A stretch of DNA of 64,000 nt, from NCBI RefSeq assembly GCF_963678635.1, contig NC_087063.1:17467814-17531813 (forward strand), in the 5' to 3' direction. The number at the start of each line of letters is the position of its first letter. The first letter of the stretch is position 1. The notes under the pieces were generated by a model that searched no databases, was not told the DNA's origin, and saw nothing but the letters and a program-made list of their open reading frames with translations. The position numbers were made by a program, and so were the translations under genes. The DNA is from Symsagittifera roscoffensis. Its lineage: Eukaryota; Xenacoelomorpha; Acoela; Convolutidae. Positions 10,901 to 24,689 of this stretch are shown here, one piece after another.

Positions 10901-11908
10901 ACCGCATATAATCAAAGGATAAAATGAACAAGAAAGACATTTCATAGTTGTTGAGTTCTCTAAGGTTAGCCCAAGAAAAGGGTCCACTAAAATTTTTATC
11001 CCTGAGACAGTAGCATTTCGGGAAGAAAAAATTACGATCAGATCAGTATCCCATCGGAGGTTTTGGATTTTAGAGGACCTAATTGCAGAGCATAATTCTA
11101 GTAGACATTCTGACGAACCAGGAGAAGTTTGGTAAGTAAGACATCGTTAAAACTTATAAAAACAAAACCAAAATCAGAATCTGAAGCAGCTAGTTTCGTG
11201 ATGGATAGTAAGAAGAGATCACCGAATGGATTGAGAATTAATAAACGGTATATGACAAGAAAGCCAAGTGAATGTTCAGCGCCTAAACGATTTGCGGACT
11301 TTTCTTCGTATGAAGACCCTGATCATGCACATGATAATAATAAGTTTTAGACAAATCGTTCGTGAAAATCAAAATTCAAATCCTCATCATGAACAACAAG
11401 GAAGCGTTCTTTGGTGATTAAAAGTTAATCCCACAATGTCTTATAAAATTGACTGGCAAAACTGTGATAGAATTTTAATTTGAAAAACTATTTCCGACTA
11501 AAATTGTATCATTGAGTAAAAACAGCAACTTTACTCGAGCAAAAAAACAATTTGAAGCTCTCAAAACAGGAAATTACTGTTTAAACCATTTGTAACAGAA
11601 TAAGGGCTAAAGTTTTGCATCTTTTTCGCGTCATTTTCCGTGACAGGGCTCAAGAAAAGTAGCTTGTGATACGAAGCAAAATTCCTGCATGAATTATCAA
11701 ACTTATTCCCATTTTCTAATCACTCAAGGAATCATATTGTTAGAAATAATGGGCTGAAAAAATTACAAAATCTTGTTTCATGAAATGAGGATGTTATTAT
11801 ACCTCGGGAAAACTCAGATGGTATGGTATGTTAGCATCACATAATTCAAATATGTTTATGGTATAATTATCAAAAAACTTTCAGGAGGAAAGGGAACAAA
11901 AGAAATAT

Positions 11909-11911
<3 letters not shown>
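10901..11911. other. Probable continuation of the LTR-element relic, no clear gene
   Basis: The stretch to about 11350 keeps basic, Ser/Lys-rich open pieces, including a 73-residue frame ending at 11350, as might follow an integrase. No long terminal repeat could be identified on either side. Confidence 0.3.

Positions 11912-11973
<62 letters not shown>
11912..11973. repeat. (AT)n microsatellite, about 31 units
   Basis: An uninterrupted alternating AT run of about 62 bases. Confidence 0.98.
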
Positions 11974-11975
<2 letters not shown>

Positions 11976-14900
11976 AGTGGAGTGGATTTCACCTAATAAT
12001 CAAATGATGACCTAGTCTTTTTGCCAGTTTTCAAAAACCCAACAGGAATGCCACAAGTGAATTATTGAGGGAACAGTGGCTTCGAACTTGACTCCGTATT
12101 GTACATGCACGATGTTGAAACAACTGGACAACAAGTAACCTCGTAAGCTTTAAGAGATCAAACCATATTGCACAGTCATAAAAAAACGAATCATCACTCC
12201 GTGTTTTGCACATTTTATTAAGCCACAGTTGATTTTTTAACAATTTTAAATTAACTAACTGCTAAAAAATTTTATACAAATTGAATTCGATATATTTTTC
12301 AAGTAAAAGTTTTAAGCAAATATAAATACACTACGTGTTCTGAAAAAAAAACACGAATGTGATATAGATCATATTTTTAGGCATTTAGCAACAAACCAGA
12401 AGATGGGAAAACTTTAACATTGAAAAAAATTGCCTCGGCGTTATCGCTCCAAAAAATTGGGAGGTATGTTGTAAATATGTCAATTTGCACAAATGCAGGT
12501 CAGATTTTTTAACAAATTCATTTGCCTGGAAGATGTACAAGTTGAAGTCACAGCAACAGGTAACTCTTCTGTGCAAACAAATATGTTGAAGATTGTGACC
12601 TGTATTTTTGCATATTCAAATATCTACAACAGATCTCCAGCTTTTTTGGAGTGGTTTTGTTAGCAGTGTGTCGCATGTAAAATTTTTGAATCCAATCGGA
12701 AGAGGTTTTATTGCATGTATACTTTCACACTGTGCTCTAAAATTTATTCTAAATCTTTTGAATTATGTAGTGGATCCTGAGTATTGTATGCAAAACAACT
12801 GAAGTTGAGTCCCAGACGTAGATAGATAAAATAGATACAGAGCAACCAGAAAAAAAATATGCTATTTTCATCTCGCTTGATTTTGCCGGGATTAGCCCGT
12901 TATCAAAACTCAAAAAACGTGGTAAAAAGACAATAACAGAACGAGGTATCTTCCTTGGACAAAACGGGCAATACTCTCATGATCAGTTGTGTCATTTCGG
13001 ACTGAAAATTTTATCATGTAGGTGGTAAATTTTTCCTGTTTTTTTTCAGAGAGTGAAACACAGATGCTCCAGTATCAGGCAAAAACTAGATATACTGCAA
13101 TCACTATGCTTACAATTTATCGCCTCCAATTTAGGAGTGAACTTGCGTAAGTTTTTCTCTGCCGCTCTGATGAAAGACGGGGCAATCAAGGAAAAGATAT
13201 TCCAGCCGTTAAACCCATTGGGGAAAACAGTTAATGCTTACAGCAGTCCTCGGTGTTTCTAAGTTTGTATGACATACTGCTGTTACAGGAACTGGCGCCA
13301 GCCGAAATTGTAGCCAGGCATTTGAGAAGCTTTTCTTCACTCTGGCATCCAGATAAGGAACTAAGAAAAGTATACCTCAAGATGCTGTTAAATGCCAATA
13401 AATTATGCTATAAATCATGATGCAGCTCAGTCGCGAGTGGAAACAATAAATTTCCATGGCGTTAAAAAGTGTAGGGAATTCGTGTGTATTTACGGAAAAG
13501 TCAAGGTTAAAACCTGAACTCATTTGAGAAAATAAGATTTCTGAGAACTGACATCACTAATTAACGATAATGAAACTGAAACAAGAGACTTGACAGTTGA
13601 TAATAATTCCCTGTATACAATCGTCACGATCACATGACAAGCATACAGAAATGATACTGAGAAGATTCATAGCCTTGCTCAGCTAGTGTTAGTGATTTTA
13701 AAGAGGTAAACGGGGAAACACCAGACAATCAGGGGAGATTTGAATATCCCGAAACTGTTTGGTGACCTCTCAATCAAGAACGAATCCCACCTTGAACAAT
13801 TGGTGGTTCAAATGGAATTTCTACTAACTGTGATTTTTTCAAGGTATATGAAAAACAGACATAAAAGAAAAATTGAAATTTAAACCTGCTTACATCCAAC
13901 TCTGATACACGAGTTGCACAACCTTAAAATGTCAATCAAGTGCACCGTTTTTTTCTTCCGAGTCATCTTTCTTAGTTCTCACGATGTCATCCAAATAACT
14001 TAGTAAGAGTTTAATCCAATCACAGGTTGTCAAGCAAAACCGAGCAGTTTTAATATCTTAGTATATTCTCAACAGTTGCCATTTAGATATTCAGTGAGTC
14101 TTCAGTTTTTGGGAATCTCTTTTCGACTGTTTTACCCACAATTTTGCCATTATGACTGCAAGAGAGCTCTCATAACCAAACCACTCTTCTGTTTGTACCA
14201 CAAAAGTATTTTGCATTGAACAAGTTACTTAATTTCAGGAACATCTTTTCTAATAACAGCAAAAAAACATACGTATGATTTTCTTCATTTCCTTTCAAAG
14301 GAGATCTAACGGTATCAACTTATGGCAAAAAATTTCAAGGAAGGATTTTTAATAATTTTAGAAGAAAAATTCGTGAGATTGATGGTATTTTACAACCAAA
14401 ATCAAGATCACACACCAAAAAGTCTACCAGAAGAATTAAAAAATGTCACTAAAACAGTTGCAAAACTAGAGGACATTGAAAAAACGTCTACAAACAGGTG
14501 CTAATTCTTATTGAATTTTCTCTATGAAAACTTTCTAGAACCAATAATACAGTACAGTTGTTAAGGTTTTCTTGTAAGAAAAGGAGTTATTTGTTCCGAT
14601 TTTTAAAATCAGCGAATCCAGAAACTACCTCACTTTGGTAATTTTCCTGAAATCTCATTACATACTAAAACCGAGTTTTGGTAGTAAAAAACTTTGAAAG
14701 CTTCTTTTGAAACGTTTTTTAAAGTCAAAACGTATCGAAATATCCATTTCTCCAAACACTCTGAATAAAGTAAGTACAACAGATTTAAAATATCCCAAAA
14801 TATCCAAAGTTAGCCCTATGTCTTTTTCCTGAAGCAGCGTAATTAACTAAAACGGAGAAATTGACCAAACTGAAAGCAGATTCAAAAACTAAAAAAAGCC

Positions 14901-16129
14901 AGGTCACCTATTGGTTTTTGAAGAGCTTGATAGATTAAGCAAATCGGCCCTTTGCAAAGTATATTCTGATATATCACAAGAAAATTACAGGAAAACTAAC
15001 TATCAAAGACATAAACAGAGACTTGGTTAAGGCCGACGCAGCAACCTTCGAGTCGACTGAATTCTAAGACCGTGACTGATTCACCCCATTCTCTGTACCA
15101 GAAAAAAAGTGAAAACATAATTGTACGGTCACGTTTAACAGCTCGGATTAAGACTAAAATTCTCCCTAATGACAAAAACATATACATACTTGGATGGCAC
15201 CCATAAATAGAAACTTGAAGCTCTGAATCGGTATCCTGAACTAAAATTAAAACGAGTTCGTCCAAGATAAGACCAGCTCTGTTCTTAAACAGAAATTTTG
15301 TACCACTCATGAACTTATTAATAAATATAAGGTTGTTTCTCTTACTCAGTCAATTGCTACCCATTTAGCCCGGAAATGATCTTTGTTTGCCAAACACCGC
15401 CAATATTAGACAACCTTGCGGCTAATTTGTTTTTTGATGAACTTATTAATGGTAATAACGATCTATTCGGATCTAGACCAGGTTTTAAATTGCTCAAATT
15501 ACATTCACTGTTGACGGTTTTAAAAGAAAATAGTTTTTTTTGGGCCAAAATCCACTTCGATGTGTCACAGCGCTCCTTTCTTACGTAACTGTTTTCCACT
15601 TTTGTTTGTAAAATCTCTAGCAACCTTCCATGAGTCAAACTATTTAAGGGTCATGCATCCCCATCCCTACCTGCCTAAAAAGCGCCTTTTGAGCTTTATC
15701 AGCACTCTATTTGAACAACAATACTAATCCTGGTTGCTTTCGAATGCATCCCCAATGCTGCCATTCTATCCGTAATCATATTCAAAATAATTTCTCTCAC
15801 TTCCGGGCTACAATAAAAATCACTATCAAACATTCAATTATAGTAAGGGCTTTTTTCAATAAACTAAACTAGTTAAGGTAAATCGTTTTCAAATTTGGTG
15901 TGTTTTTTTTTATTTTACCACAATTGCTACTAATTTTAGTTGTAACCAATTTATCTGTGCTTGATTGTTGTGAAAGCAAAAAACTAACGTTTACGATGTG
16001 TTGAAAATATGAAACGAAACAAATTATTTTCCGTGGATAGCCAAATTTCCTTCCAATAAGTTTTTTTCCCTGCTTCTCCATTGCATTGTTTTAACTAAAA
16101 AAGGCTCACTAGCCTCATATTCTAACATT
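11974..16129. other. Long stretch without a recognisable gene
   Basis: Scattered open frames of 60-104 codons occur on both strands, such as 12031-12243 minus, 13053-13262 plus and 14996-15310 minus. None shows a family motif, a paired splice structure or a second copy. The GC-richer patch 13030-13400 may be an old pol or host-exon fragment but cannot be assigned. Confidence 0.4.
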
Positions 16130-18480
16130 AATTTGAATTTTAAATTTTTCCGCGCTATATCTCCTACTTTGGCCACTACTTTTTTTAATTATAATTTTTG
16201 TTATTATTTTTTTTATTTTCACAACAATCACATAAACTTTTCTACAATCAAAATTCGTCAATCAGATGACATCCATCTCAATCCGGGTCCACTGATAGAA
16301 TTTTGTTATCTCAAAAAAATTTCGAAACTACAAAAGTCATATTAAAATTTTATATCAAAAGTGCAGAAGCATAGCCAGGAAACGTTCAGAACTGAAATCA
16401 CTTGTGATTACTATTGGTGAAAAAAACAGTTTTTGATTTTTCGTAAACATGGCTTAACTGCTCAAACAAAAATTATGGGATCTAGAATTTTAAAAAAGTG
16501 TTTTGCTTGGAAGTGTGAGATCAGTCAAAACCAGAAGGAAAAAGAAAAGAGGCGCTATCATGCTTTTAGTGCAAAAAAACTCTGCCAAAATTTATTTGCT
16601 TTAACCAAAAAAATTATGACATTTTATGGTTTCAATTCAAAACTGCAACCAAACAAAGAGAAAGAACAACTCTCTTGAAAGTATCCTACTCTGCAAGCAA
16701 AGTAACAAACCTAAAATCATTGCAAAAAATACTACACAATCATTCCACGCTGATATAATACTTTTTGGCAATTATAGCATATCGTACCTTAACCATGACA
16801 ATAATTATTGATAAAATTCTCACGCCACACAATCTCGATGTTGGAAATCCAACAATTGATTCTCGCTCGAAATCACTAATTGACAACATAATCAACAATC
16901 GTAGTTTATAAGACCAAACAAACAAATCAATCCTATTAACACCTCTTATAAAAACGAATCATTTGGCAAATTTTTTCTTGACTGAACTCAAAAAAAATGC
17001 AAACAAAACTCCCTTCAAGCACACAATATATGATAAAATAACAGCTCAGAAGACTTTTTTGAAAGCAAATATGTCAAAATTTAAATAGGAAAGCTTCTAC
17101 CACCTAAGTAACCCAGAAGTAATGTTCAACATTTTAGTTGAATAAATTACAATATGTGCTTCTTGATTGGTAATCTTTATACGTATTGATACATCAAAAA
17201 AAACAAGATACTATTTTGATATCGCAGTTATTCAAATAAAAATAGCTTATGTGAAAACGAAAAATTTTTAACGCCACAAGAAACTCCAAACAATTGTCTA
17301 AGAGCATTTCTCTTAAGAAAAATTGTTCGGAGAAATCATAACAATCAGCTTAAAAATTGCAAATCTCTTGAACTATAAAACTTTAACACTAGGTTGTTTC
17401 TATGAAAAAGACACCAAGAGCTGTATCACTGAAGAACAACATCAAATCAAATTTAATGATAAAACTCCATTTTCCTTCAGATTTATGCCTACCGTATTGT
17501 GTAAAGAGAAATTCTCAAAGCTAATGCAATAAAAAACACAAAGCAGATCTTCTTTCCATCCCTGGCTCTTAAAGATGGTTGCATTTAATCTACACGCATC
17601 TTTCTTTTCATTTCAAAGGAATACCTGAAAAAAAAATCGTTTTCCTCAGAAGCCTAAAAAACAATTGTTACTTCAATGTACAAAAAAGACCATCTTGAGT
17701 ACCCAAATATAACAAGCCTATCTCAATTTCTGGAACACTATCAAATATGTTTAAAAAAATTAATAGACGAAATGAATACTCAATAATAAATAATACTGAA
17801 TCGAACTAGAATACACTTCTTTAGTTTCAACCTGTACATCAATGGTCTTAACAAGCAATTGACTAACACATGCAAGCATTTCATAATGGATATGACGCAA
17901 CTCTTTTCTTTAGCGATAAAAAACAATGAAACTGCCCTAAAAGAGTATGAAACAATTTACCATAATCTAATAGAGTACTTTTGGAGACACTTATTTTAAC
18001 TTAATGCTATGAAAACAGAGCTTATCATCTTCAATAGAAAACATGTAAAAAAAGGTGAAAAAAACACACACAATTGCCCTTGACAAAATAGTATTGAAAA
18101 AAAAATCAGTTTGAAACATCACAGAGTAAATTTAGACCATTTTTTGACATTTCAAGAAGAATAAAAGACCGCTTATTACCAGCTTACGAGAAGCTTGAAT
18201 TTGATAACAATCACATATAAATGAACACAAGAAAAACCATATTTGTCGATGCACTCAATGGGCAACACATTAAAAACGTAGTTTGGAACAGTTTATATGA
18301 TAACAAAATCAGTTTCCAAAATATCTTCACTGACAGAGAAACAAAAACAATTTTTAAAAATTATTACTAACTTTTAATTAGAGAATATTTAACAGTGACA
18401 ACCTATGGAAAACTCTAATGGAAAGATTTCAAACATTTATAGTGGAAATTCTGTTAGATGGGATACTGTTAGATTGTGAA
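16130..18480 (+). mobile_element. LINE-C copy 1 (non-LTR retrotransposon, broken)
   Basis: It is nearly collinear with 21806-24620. In order it holds an N-terminal region with an NPGP motif, a region around 16430-16680, the C-terminal half of an endonuclease (about 16740-16930, with ILFGNYSISYLNHD where families have GDFN or GDY), the RT linker (17320-17700) and the end of the polymerase around 17800-18420. In copy 2 the corresponding RT part reads NLYINGLNRQLTN and later FNAMKTELIIF. Copy 1 lacks about 400 bases of RT that copy 2 keeps between its 23280 and 23560. Stops and frameshifts are frequent. The domain order matches CR1/Jockey-like APE retrotransposons, but the clade is not settled. 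Confidence 0.65.
16268..16291 (+). other. 2A-like motif DIHLNPGP in LINE-C
   Basis: The frame at 16133-16345 reads IRQSDDIHLNPGP. The 2A ribosome-skipping consensus is DxExNPGP. This copy has D, I and NPGP, but His at the usual Glu position. 2A-like sequences near the N-terminus of non-LTR retrotransposon ORFs are known from other invertebrates. The second LINE-C copy starts just inside this motif (21816, CCGGGTCCACTGATAGAAG). Confidence 0.55.
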
Positions 18481-18549
18481 ATAGTTTCGTGTTTGTTATG
18501 AATCAAATCGTGTGGTAGGCCTCTAATTGGAGACAAAATACATAAAAAG

Positions 18550-19145
18550 ACGATATTTTAAACCAGATAGAGTTCAACTCAACAGAAATGATCTAAATAA
18601 CTTCAAAAACACCTATTAGAGGGCAGATTTTTGTAATCGAATACCACAAAAAACTGAACGAAGCCGAAAACACATAGGTGATAACTTGTCATAAAAACAA
18701 TTGTCACTGTGCCGATCTGTGGAAACCTCAACGTCAAAAAATCAGTGAGTACGCTTAAAATAGATTTTCAAAGGGTATTTTAGGGCGCCATCGGTTTATC
18801 AGTACTAAATTTCTTTTCCAAAGGTTTTTTTCCAGATTCCAATGGTTAAGATGAGAACAATAGTTCATGTTTGGAAGACCTACAAAATCAACAGCAAAGA
18901 AAAAGAAAATTCTTATCACTGAGTCTCATGCATTTGTCACATAGATCTAACGCCTGAATGAGCAGCTCTGTCAAATGTCGCATGTCGCCGTAAACGGTAT
19001 ACGGGAGCTGGGTATGATAGCAATGTTGTAGTGTAATTGTTGTGTCGAGATCATTTAGCACGATAGGTTTATAAGAAAGAGAAGTGTAGAGAAAATGAAA
19101 TTAGAACCAAGCTTGCAAAATCTAGAAAAAAACTGAGAGTAAAAA
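18550..19145 (+). mobile_element. LINE-B 5' region, copy 1
   Basis: It matches 32690-33275 almost base for base in long runs, for example AAACGGTATACGGGAGCTGG and the GATTTCAACCAGATAG/AACCAGATAGAG start. It precedes the LINE-B ORF1-like region in the copy at 33 kb. Here it jumps at about 19146 straight into an RT-linker piece, so ORF1 and the start of the endonuclease are missing. Confidence 0.7.
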
Positions 19146-21800
19146 TTTAGGCAGTATTTTCAAAAATATAAAGCTCATCAGGAAACTACCAATCAGATTG
19201 AAGCTGACAGCGGTGAAACCAGTGTCTTTGAAAAACCTGGCTTAATTGGCAAACTAAGTCAATTGAAGTGATACTAACTGATTTCACAATATATTGATTG
19301 AACAAAAAACATTAAATTGAAAAAAAAGGTGGATCACTACAAAATACATAAAATTATCATGATGGATCACTAATTGCCGTCAAAAACAGTTTTGAATTAA
19401 AGCACAACCTTCCTGACTCTTATAGCTTGTAGAGAAAAATAGATGGCAACAAACTAGACGTCTGCGTTTTCTACTAAATAAACATAATACTAGCTAATAC
19501 AGATGTAATGAAGAAGATATCGAAAAAAGCACAATATTCAAAAACTTAACCGCTCTTGATATGCGAAAACTTAAACACTCCAAACATCAATTGGGAAACT
19601 TTAATGAGCAGCGATGAGTATGCGCAAATTATTGTCGACCTACTTGATGGAAAAAATATTTAAACCAGCGTTATTTTTAATACGTGTTCCAATAACCCGC
19701 TTGATGTAGCATTCTATCGAAACTGTCTTATCCATGCAGAAAAAAATAACGAATTTGTTTCTAAAGTCCATAATTGCTCAGATTGCAATGCAATACCACT
19801 TTTGGTGGAGTTTTTTTTACAAAATCATAAAGCAGGTTAAAGAGAACCGCAGAATCGTCGGCGATGCTGATTATAACCAACTCGGCAGGATGATTGAATT
19901 TGCACTTTTTGAGCCCAGATGTCATGCCACTGACCAATAAGAAAATAGCTTATCCAGATGAGTGAAGAATTGAATCAGTTTTTTGACGATGTCCTAAGAG
20001 TATGCGTTCAACGAAGAACGAAGCATGAACAAACTCTCCCAACATGGATATCTGCGAGCAACTCTAACTTTTTAAATAAAACACACACGCAACAACATTT
20101 GCTTCTCGCAAAACCTACAAGCTACAGAAAGAGGCAAATTGATAACTTAAGAGCGATAGTAACCAAAGCTCGAAAGTGACGGATTTAGACATCAACAAAA
20201 CCTTATGTAAGAAGGGGCACTAATCCAATTTTTAAACACCTCAAAAGTTAAAATGCGAGAAACAGCAGTAACCAAAACGAAAAAGAGACACGATGAACGA
20301 ATTCTCTCATTCTGATTTCTCACCGAAAAAATATTTTCCGATTGAAGACATAACAATAGAAAAACCAAAATGAATAACTTCCGCGTATTGGTAGAGACTC
20401 TTCAAGAGATAAAAAACACAAGATCCAAAAAAAACTAAACCCGAAAAAACACTATATCCGAAAAAACCACTAGCAAATGGCAGTTAATTTAGGCAGTATT
20501 TTCAAAAATATAAAGCTCATCAGGAAACTACCAATCAGATTGAAGCTGACAGCGGTGAAACCAGTGTCTTTGAGAAACCTGGCTTAATTGGCAAACTAAG
20601 TCAATTGAAGTGATGCTAACTGATTTCACAATGTGCAGAGTGAACAAAGTACATAAAATTTAAAAAACTGGTGGATCACTACAAAATACATAAAATTATC
20701 ATGATGGATCACTAATTCCTGTCAAAAGCAGTACAAAGTTTTGAATTAAAGCACAACCTTCCTGACTCGTGCATAGCTTGTAGAGAAAACTAGATGGCAA
20801 CAAACTAGACGTCTGCGTTTTCTACTACAGAAACATAATAATAGCTAATACAGATGTAATGAAGAAGATATCGAAAAAAACACAATATTCAAAAACTTAA
20901 CCGCTCTTGATATGCGAAAACTTAAACACTCCAAACATCAATTGGGAAACTCTAATGAGCAGCGATGAGTATGCGCAAATTATTGTCGACCTACTTGATG
21001 GAAAAAATATTTAAACCAGCGTTATTTTTAATACGTGTTCCAATAACCCGCTTGATGTAGCATTCTATCGAAACTGTCTTATCCATGCAGAAAAAAATAA
21101 CGAATTTGTTTCTAAAGTCCATAATTGCTCAGATCGCAATGCAAAACAACTTTTGGTGGAATTTCTTTACAAAATCATAAAGCAGGTTAAAGAGGACCGC
21201 AGAAGCGTCGGCGTAGGCGAAACAGCAGTAATCAAAACAAAAAAGTAGACATGATGAACTAATTTTCTCATTCAGAATTTTCTCATTTCTGACTCTGAAC
21301 ACTAAATCCAAAAAAAAGTCCGAAAAAACACTATATCCGAAAAAAACACCGGCTTGTACCAAACTTTTTCACAAAACCGCCATGCAAATGGCAGTTAATT
21401 TAGCCTTTATTTTCAAAAATATAAAGCGCATCAGTAAACTACCAATCAGATTGAAGCTGACAGCGATGAAACCAGCGTTCAAACTGAGAAATAGGCTATG
21501 TTTAGACATCTACAGACCTGTATCACTCCTAATTAATATTTGCTTAACTTATGGAAAAATGTATCGATAAAGATTTTTATCAGCACTTTGCGGGTCAGTT
21601 AACCTCAAGCCAGCATTGTTTTGTCTACATGTCTACTTTGTTGCTAATGTTAAGTTTCCCCAAGAAAAGTCTCAAAGCTCTAGACAAAGATTCAACTTGC
21701 TACGTCTTCGCTTTTTACACGGACTTTTTGAAGGCGTTTGTTAAAATGCTCTATAGAAAACTTCTCAAAAAGCTTGGTAAAACTGGCGTGGGCTGATGTT
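19146..21800 (+). mobile_element. LINE-B, two tandem rearranged copies
   Basis: GCAGTATTTTCAAAAATATAAAG recurs at 19151 and 20493, a tandem period of 1342 bp, and a third variant begins at 21413. Each unit carries the end of an APE-type endonuclease (LDVAFYRNCLIHAEKNNEF, then NCSDCNAI where families have SDH) and the linker to the RT. The second unit lacks about 400 bases after GTCGGCG (near 21210). The last part, about 21413-21796, holds the RT finger block CLDIYRPVSLLINI and [11 protein letters not shown]. No frame is intact. Confidence 0.7.
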
Positions 21801-21805
21801 TAATT

Positions 21806-24620
21806 GACATCCGGGTCCACTGATAGAAGTTTTTTTATCTCAAAAAAACTACGAAACTACAAAAGTGATATTAAAAGTTTATATCTAAATTGGAGAAGCA
21901 GGAAACGTTCAGAACTGAAATCACTTGTGATTACTATTGGTGAAAAAACAGTTTTTGATTTTTCGTAAGCATGGCTTAACTGCTCAAACAAAAAAATGGG
22001 ATCTAGAATGTTAAAAAAGTGTTTTGCTTAGAAGTGTGAGATCAGTCGAAGCCAGAAGGAAAACAAAAAGAGGCGCTATCGTGCTTTTAGTGCAAAATTT
22101 TTTTAAATCAAAACTATACCAAAACTTAATTGCTCTAAACACAAAAAACTATGACAGTTTATGGTTTTAATTCAAAACTGCAACCAAACCAAGAGAAAGA
22201 ACAACTCTCTTGAAACTATCCTACTCTGCATACAAAGTAACAAACCTAAAATCATTGAAAAAATACTATACAATCATTCCACACTGTTAAAATACTTTTT
22301 GGCAATTATAGCATATCGTACCTTAACCATGACAATAATTATTCACTTGATAAAATTCTCACGCCACACAATCTCGATGTTAGAAATCCAACAATTGATT
22401 CTCGCTCGAAATCACTATTTGACAACATAATCAACAATCGTAGTTTATAAGACCAAAGAAACAAATCAATCCTATTAACACCTCTTATAAAAACGAATCA
22501 TTTGGCAGATTTTTTTCTTAACTGAACTTGAAGAAATGGAAACAAAACTCCTCTCAAGCACAAAATATATGATAAAATAACAGCTCAGAAGACTTTTTTG
22601 AAAGCAAATCTGTCAAAATTTAAATAGGAAAGCTTCTACCACCTAAATAACCCAGAAGTAGTGTTCAACAATTTAGTAGAAAAAATTACAATATGTGCTT
22701 CATGAAAGATAGTCTTTATACGTATTGATACATCAAAAAAAAACAAGATGCTATTTTGATATCGCAGTTATTCAAATAAAAATAGCTTATTGAAAACGAA
22801 AATTTTTTAACGCCACAAGAAACTCCAAAAAATTGTCTGAGAGCATTTCTCTTAAGAAAAATTGTTCGGAGCGAAAATTTTAACAATCAGTTTTAAAATT
22901 GCAAATCTCTGGAACTATAAAATTTCAACACTAGGTTGTTTCTATGAAAAAGACAACAAGAGCTGTATCACTGAAGAAAAACATCAAATCAAAATTGATG
23001 ATAAAACTCCATTTTCCTTCAGATTTATGCCTACCTTATTGTGTAAAAGAGAAATTCTCAAAGCTAATGCAATAAAAAACACAAAGCAGATCTTTTATCA
23101 TCCTTGGCGCTTAAAGATGGTTGCACTTATTCTACACGCATCTTTCTTTTCATTTCAAAGGAATACCTGAAAAAAAATCGTTTTCCTCAGAAGCCTAAAA
23201 AACAATTTTTACTTCAATGTACAAAAAAGATAATCTTGAAGTACCCATAAATTACCGGCCTATCTCAATTTCTGGAACACTATCAAATAATGAACATCTT
23301 TTATCAAAATGTTTCTCAATTAACACTCAATTTGCAGTAGAAAATCATACTCAGTAGAAATTTGATGCTATTTTATTTTGCACGGATTAATTTTGAAAAT
23401 CAAATGATACCAACAGTTTCTTTGATTTTTTTTATAAGATCTCTCTAAGACTTTTGTGTCAACTGACCATAACCATTAACAAAAACTCAACAACTAAATT
23501 TTTCTAAACCTGTTATAGACTTGGTAAAATCTATTACATATGACCAATATCATTAAGCAATAATAAATAATACTGAATCGAAGTAGAATATACTTCTTTA
23601 GTTTCAACCTGTACATCAATGGTCTTAACAGGCAATTGACTAACACATGCAAGTATTTTAAAATGGAGATGACGCAACTCTTTTCTTTAACGATAAAAAA
23701 CATTGAAACTGCCCTAAAGGAGTATGAAAAAATTTACCATGATATAAAAGAGTACTTTTGGAGACACATATTTTGATTTAATGCTATGAAAACAGAGCTT
23801 ATCATCTTCATTAGAAAACATGTGAAAAAAGGTGAAAAAAACACACACAATTGCCCTTGACGAAAATATTGAAAAAAAAAATCAGTTTGAAACATCACAG
23901 AGTAATATTAGACCAAATTTTGACATTTCAAGACGAAAAGAATAAGATCTTGAGAAAATTGATCTGCAAAATTAAAACCTTACAGACGATCAAAAAACCC
24001 TTCCTTAAAAACAAAGACTACTACTCAAGAGCGCACTCGTTCTCGGTCACCTATACTATACTTCCATCCTCTTGAATAAAAATTCAGCGAATTTGTCAAT
24101 TTCATCACAAAAACAAATGAACTGGGCCCTTAAACTTTGGTCTGATCGTGCAAATTTCGGTTCATGATCTGATCTTTAATTGAAACACATTGTAGTGCCA
24201 GTAACAAATTTTTTTGAATGAAAAGTAATTTGCCGTTTCTGGAGAACAAAACACCGCTTACTACCAACTTACGAGAAGCTTGAATTTGATAACAATCACA
24301 AATACATGAATACAAGAAAAATAGTATTTGTCGATACACTCAATAGGCAACACATTAAAAACGTATTTTTTCTTTTAAAAAAAACAAAAACAGTTTGGAA
24401 CAGGTTATATGATGACAAAATCAGTTTCCAGAAAATCTTCACTTACAGAGAAGCAAAAGCAATTTTCAAAAATTATTACTTACTTTTAATTAGAGAAGAT
24501 TCAACAGTGACAACCTATGGAAAAATCTAATGGAAAAATTTCAAACATTTATAGTGGAAATTCCGTTAGATTGTGATACTGTTAGATTGTGAAATAGTTT
24601 CATGCTTGTTATGAATCAAA
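21806..24620 (+). mobile_element. LINE-C copy 2 (broken)
   Basis: Partner of 16260-18480, beginning inside the 2A-like motif and joined directly to LINE-B RT sequence. It keeps the endonuclease end, the RT linker (22862-23170 frame), the palm region with NLYINGLNRQLTN (23600-23650) and FNAMKTELIIF, and a C-terminal part with NKDYYSRAHSFSVTYT (about 24010-24060). The final frame 24306-24530 ends in TVTTYGKI, shared with copy 1 at about 18400. Multiple stops interrupt it. Confidence 0.65.
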
Positions 24621-24689
24621 TCGTGTGGTAGGCCTCTAATTGGAGTATTACTCTAGAGACAAAATTTATAACAAGACAATCTTTTAAAC

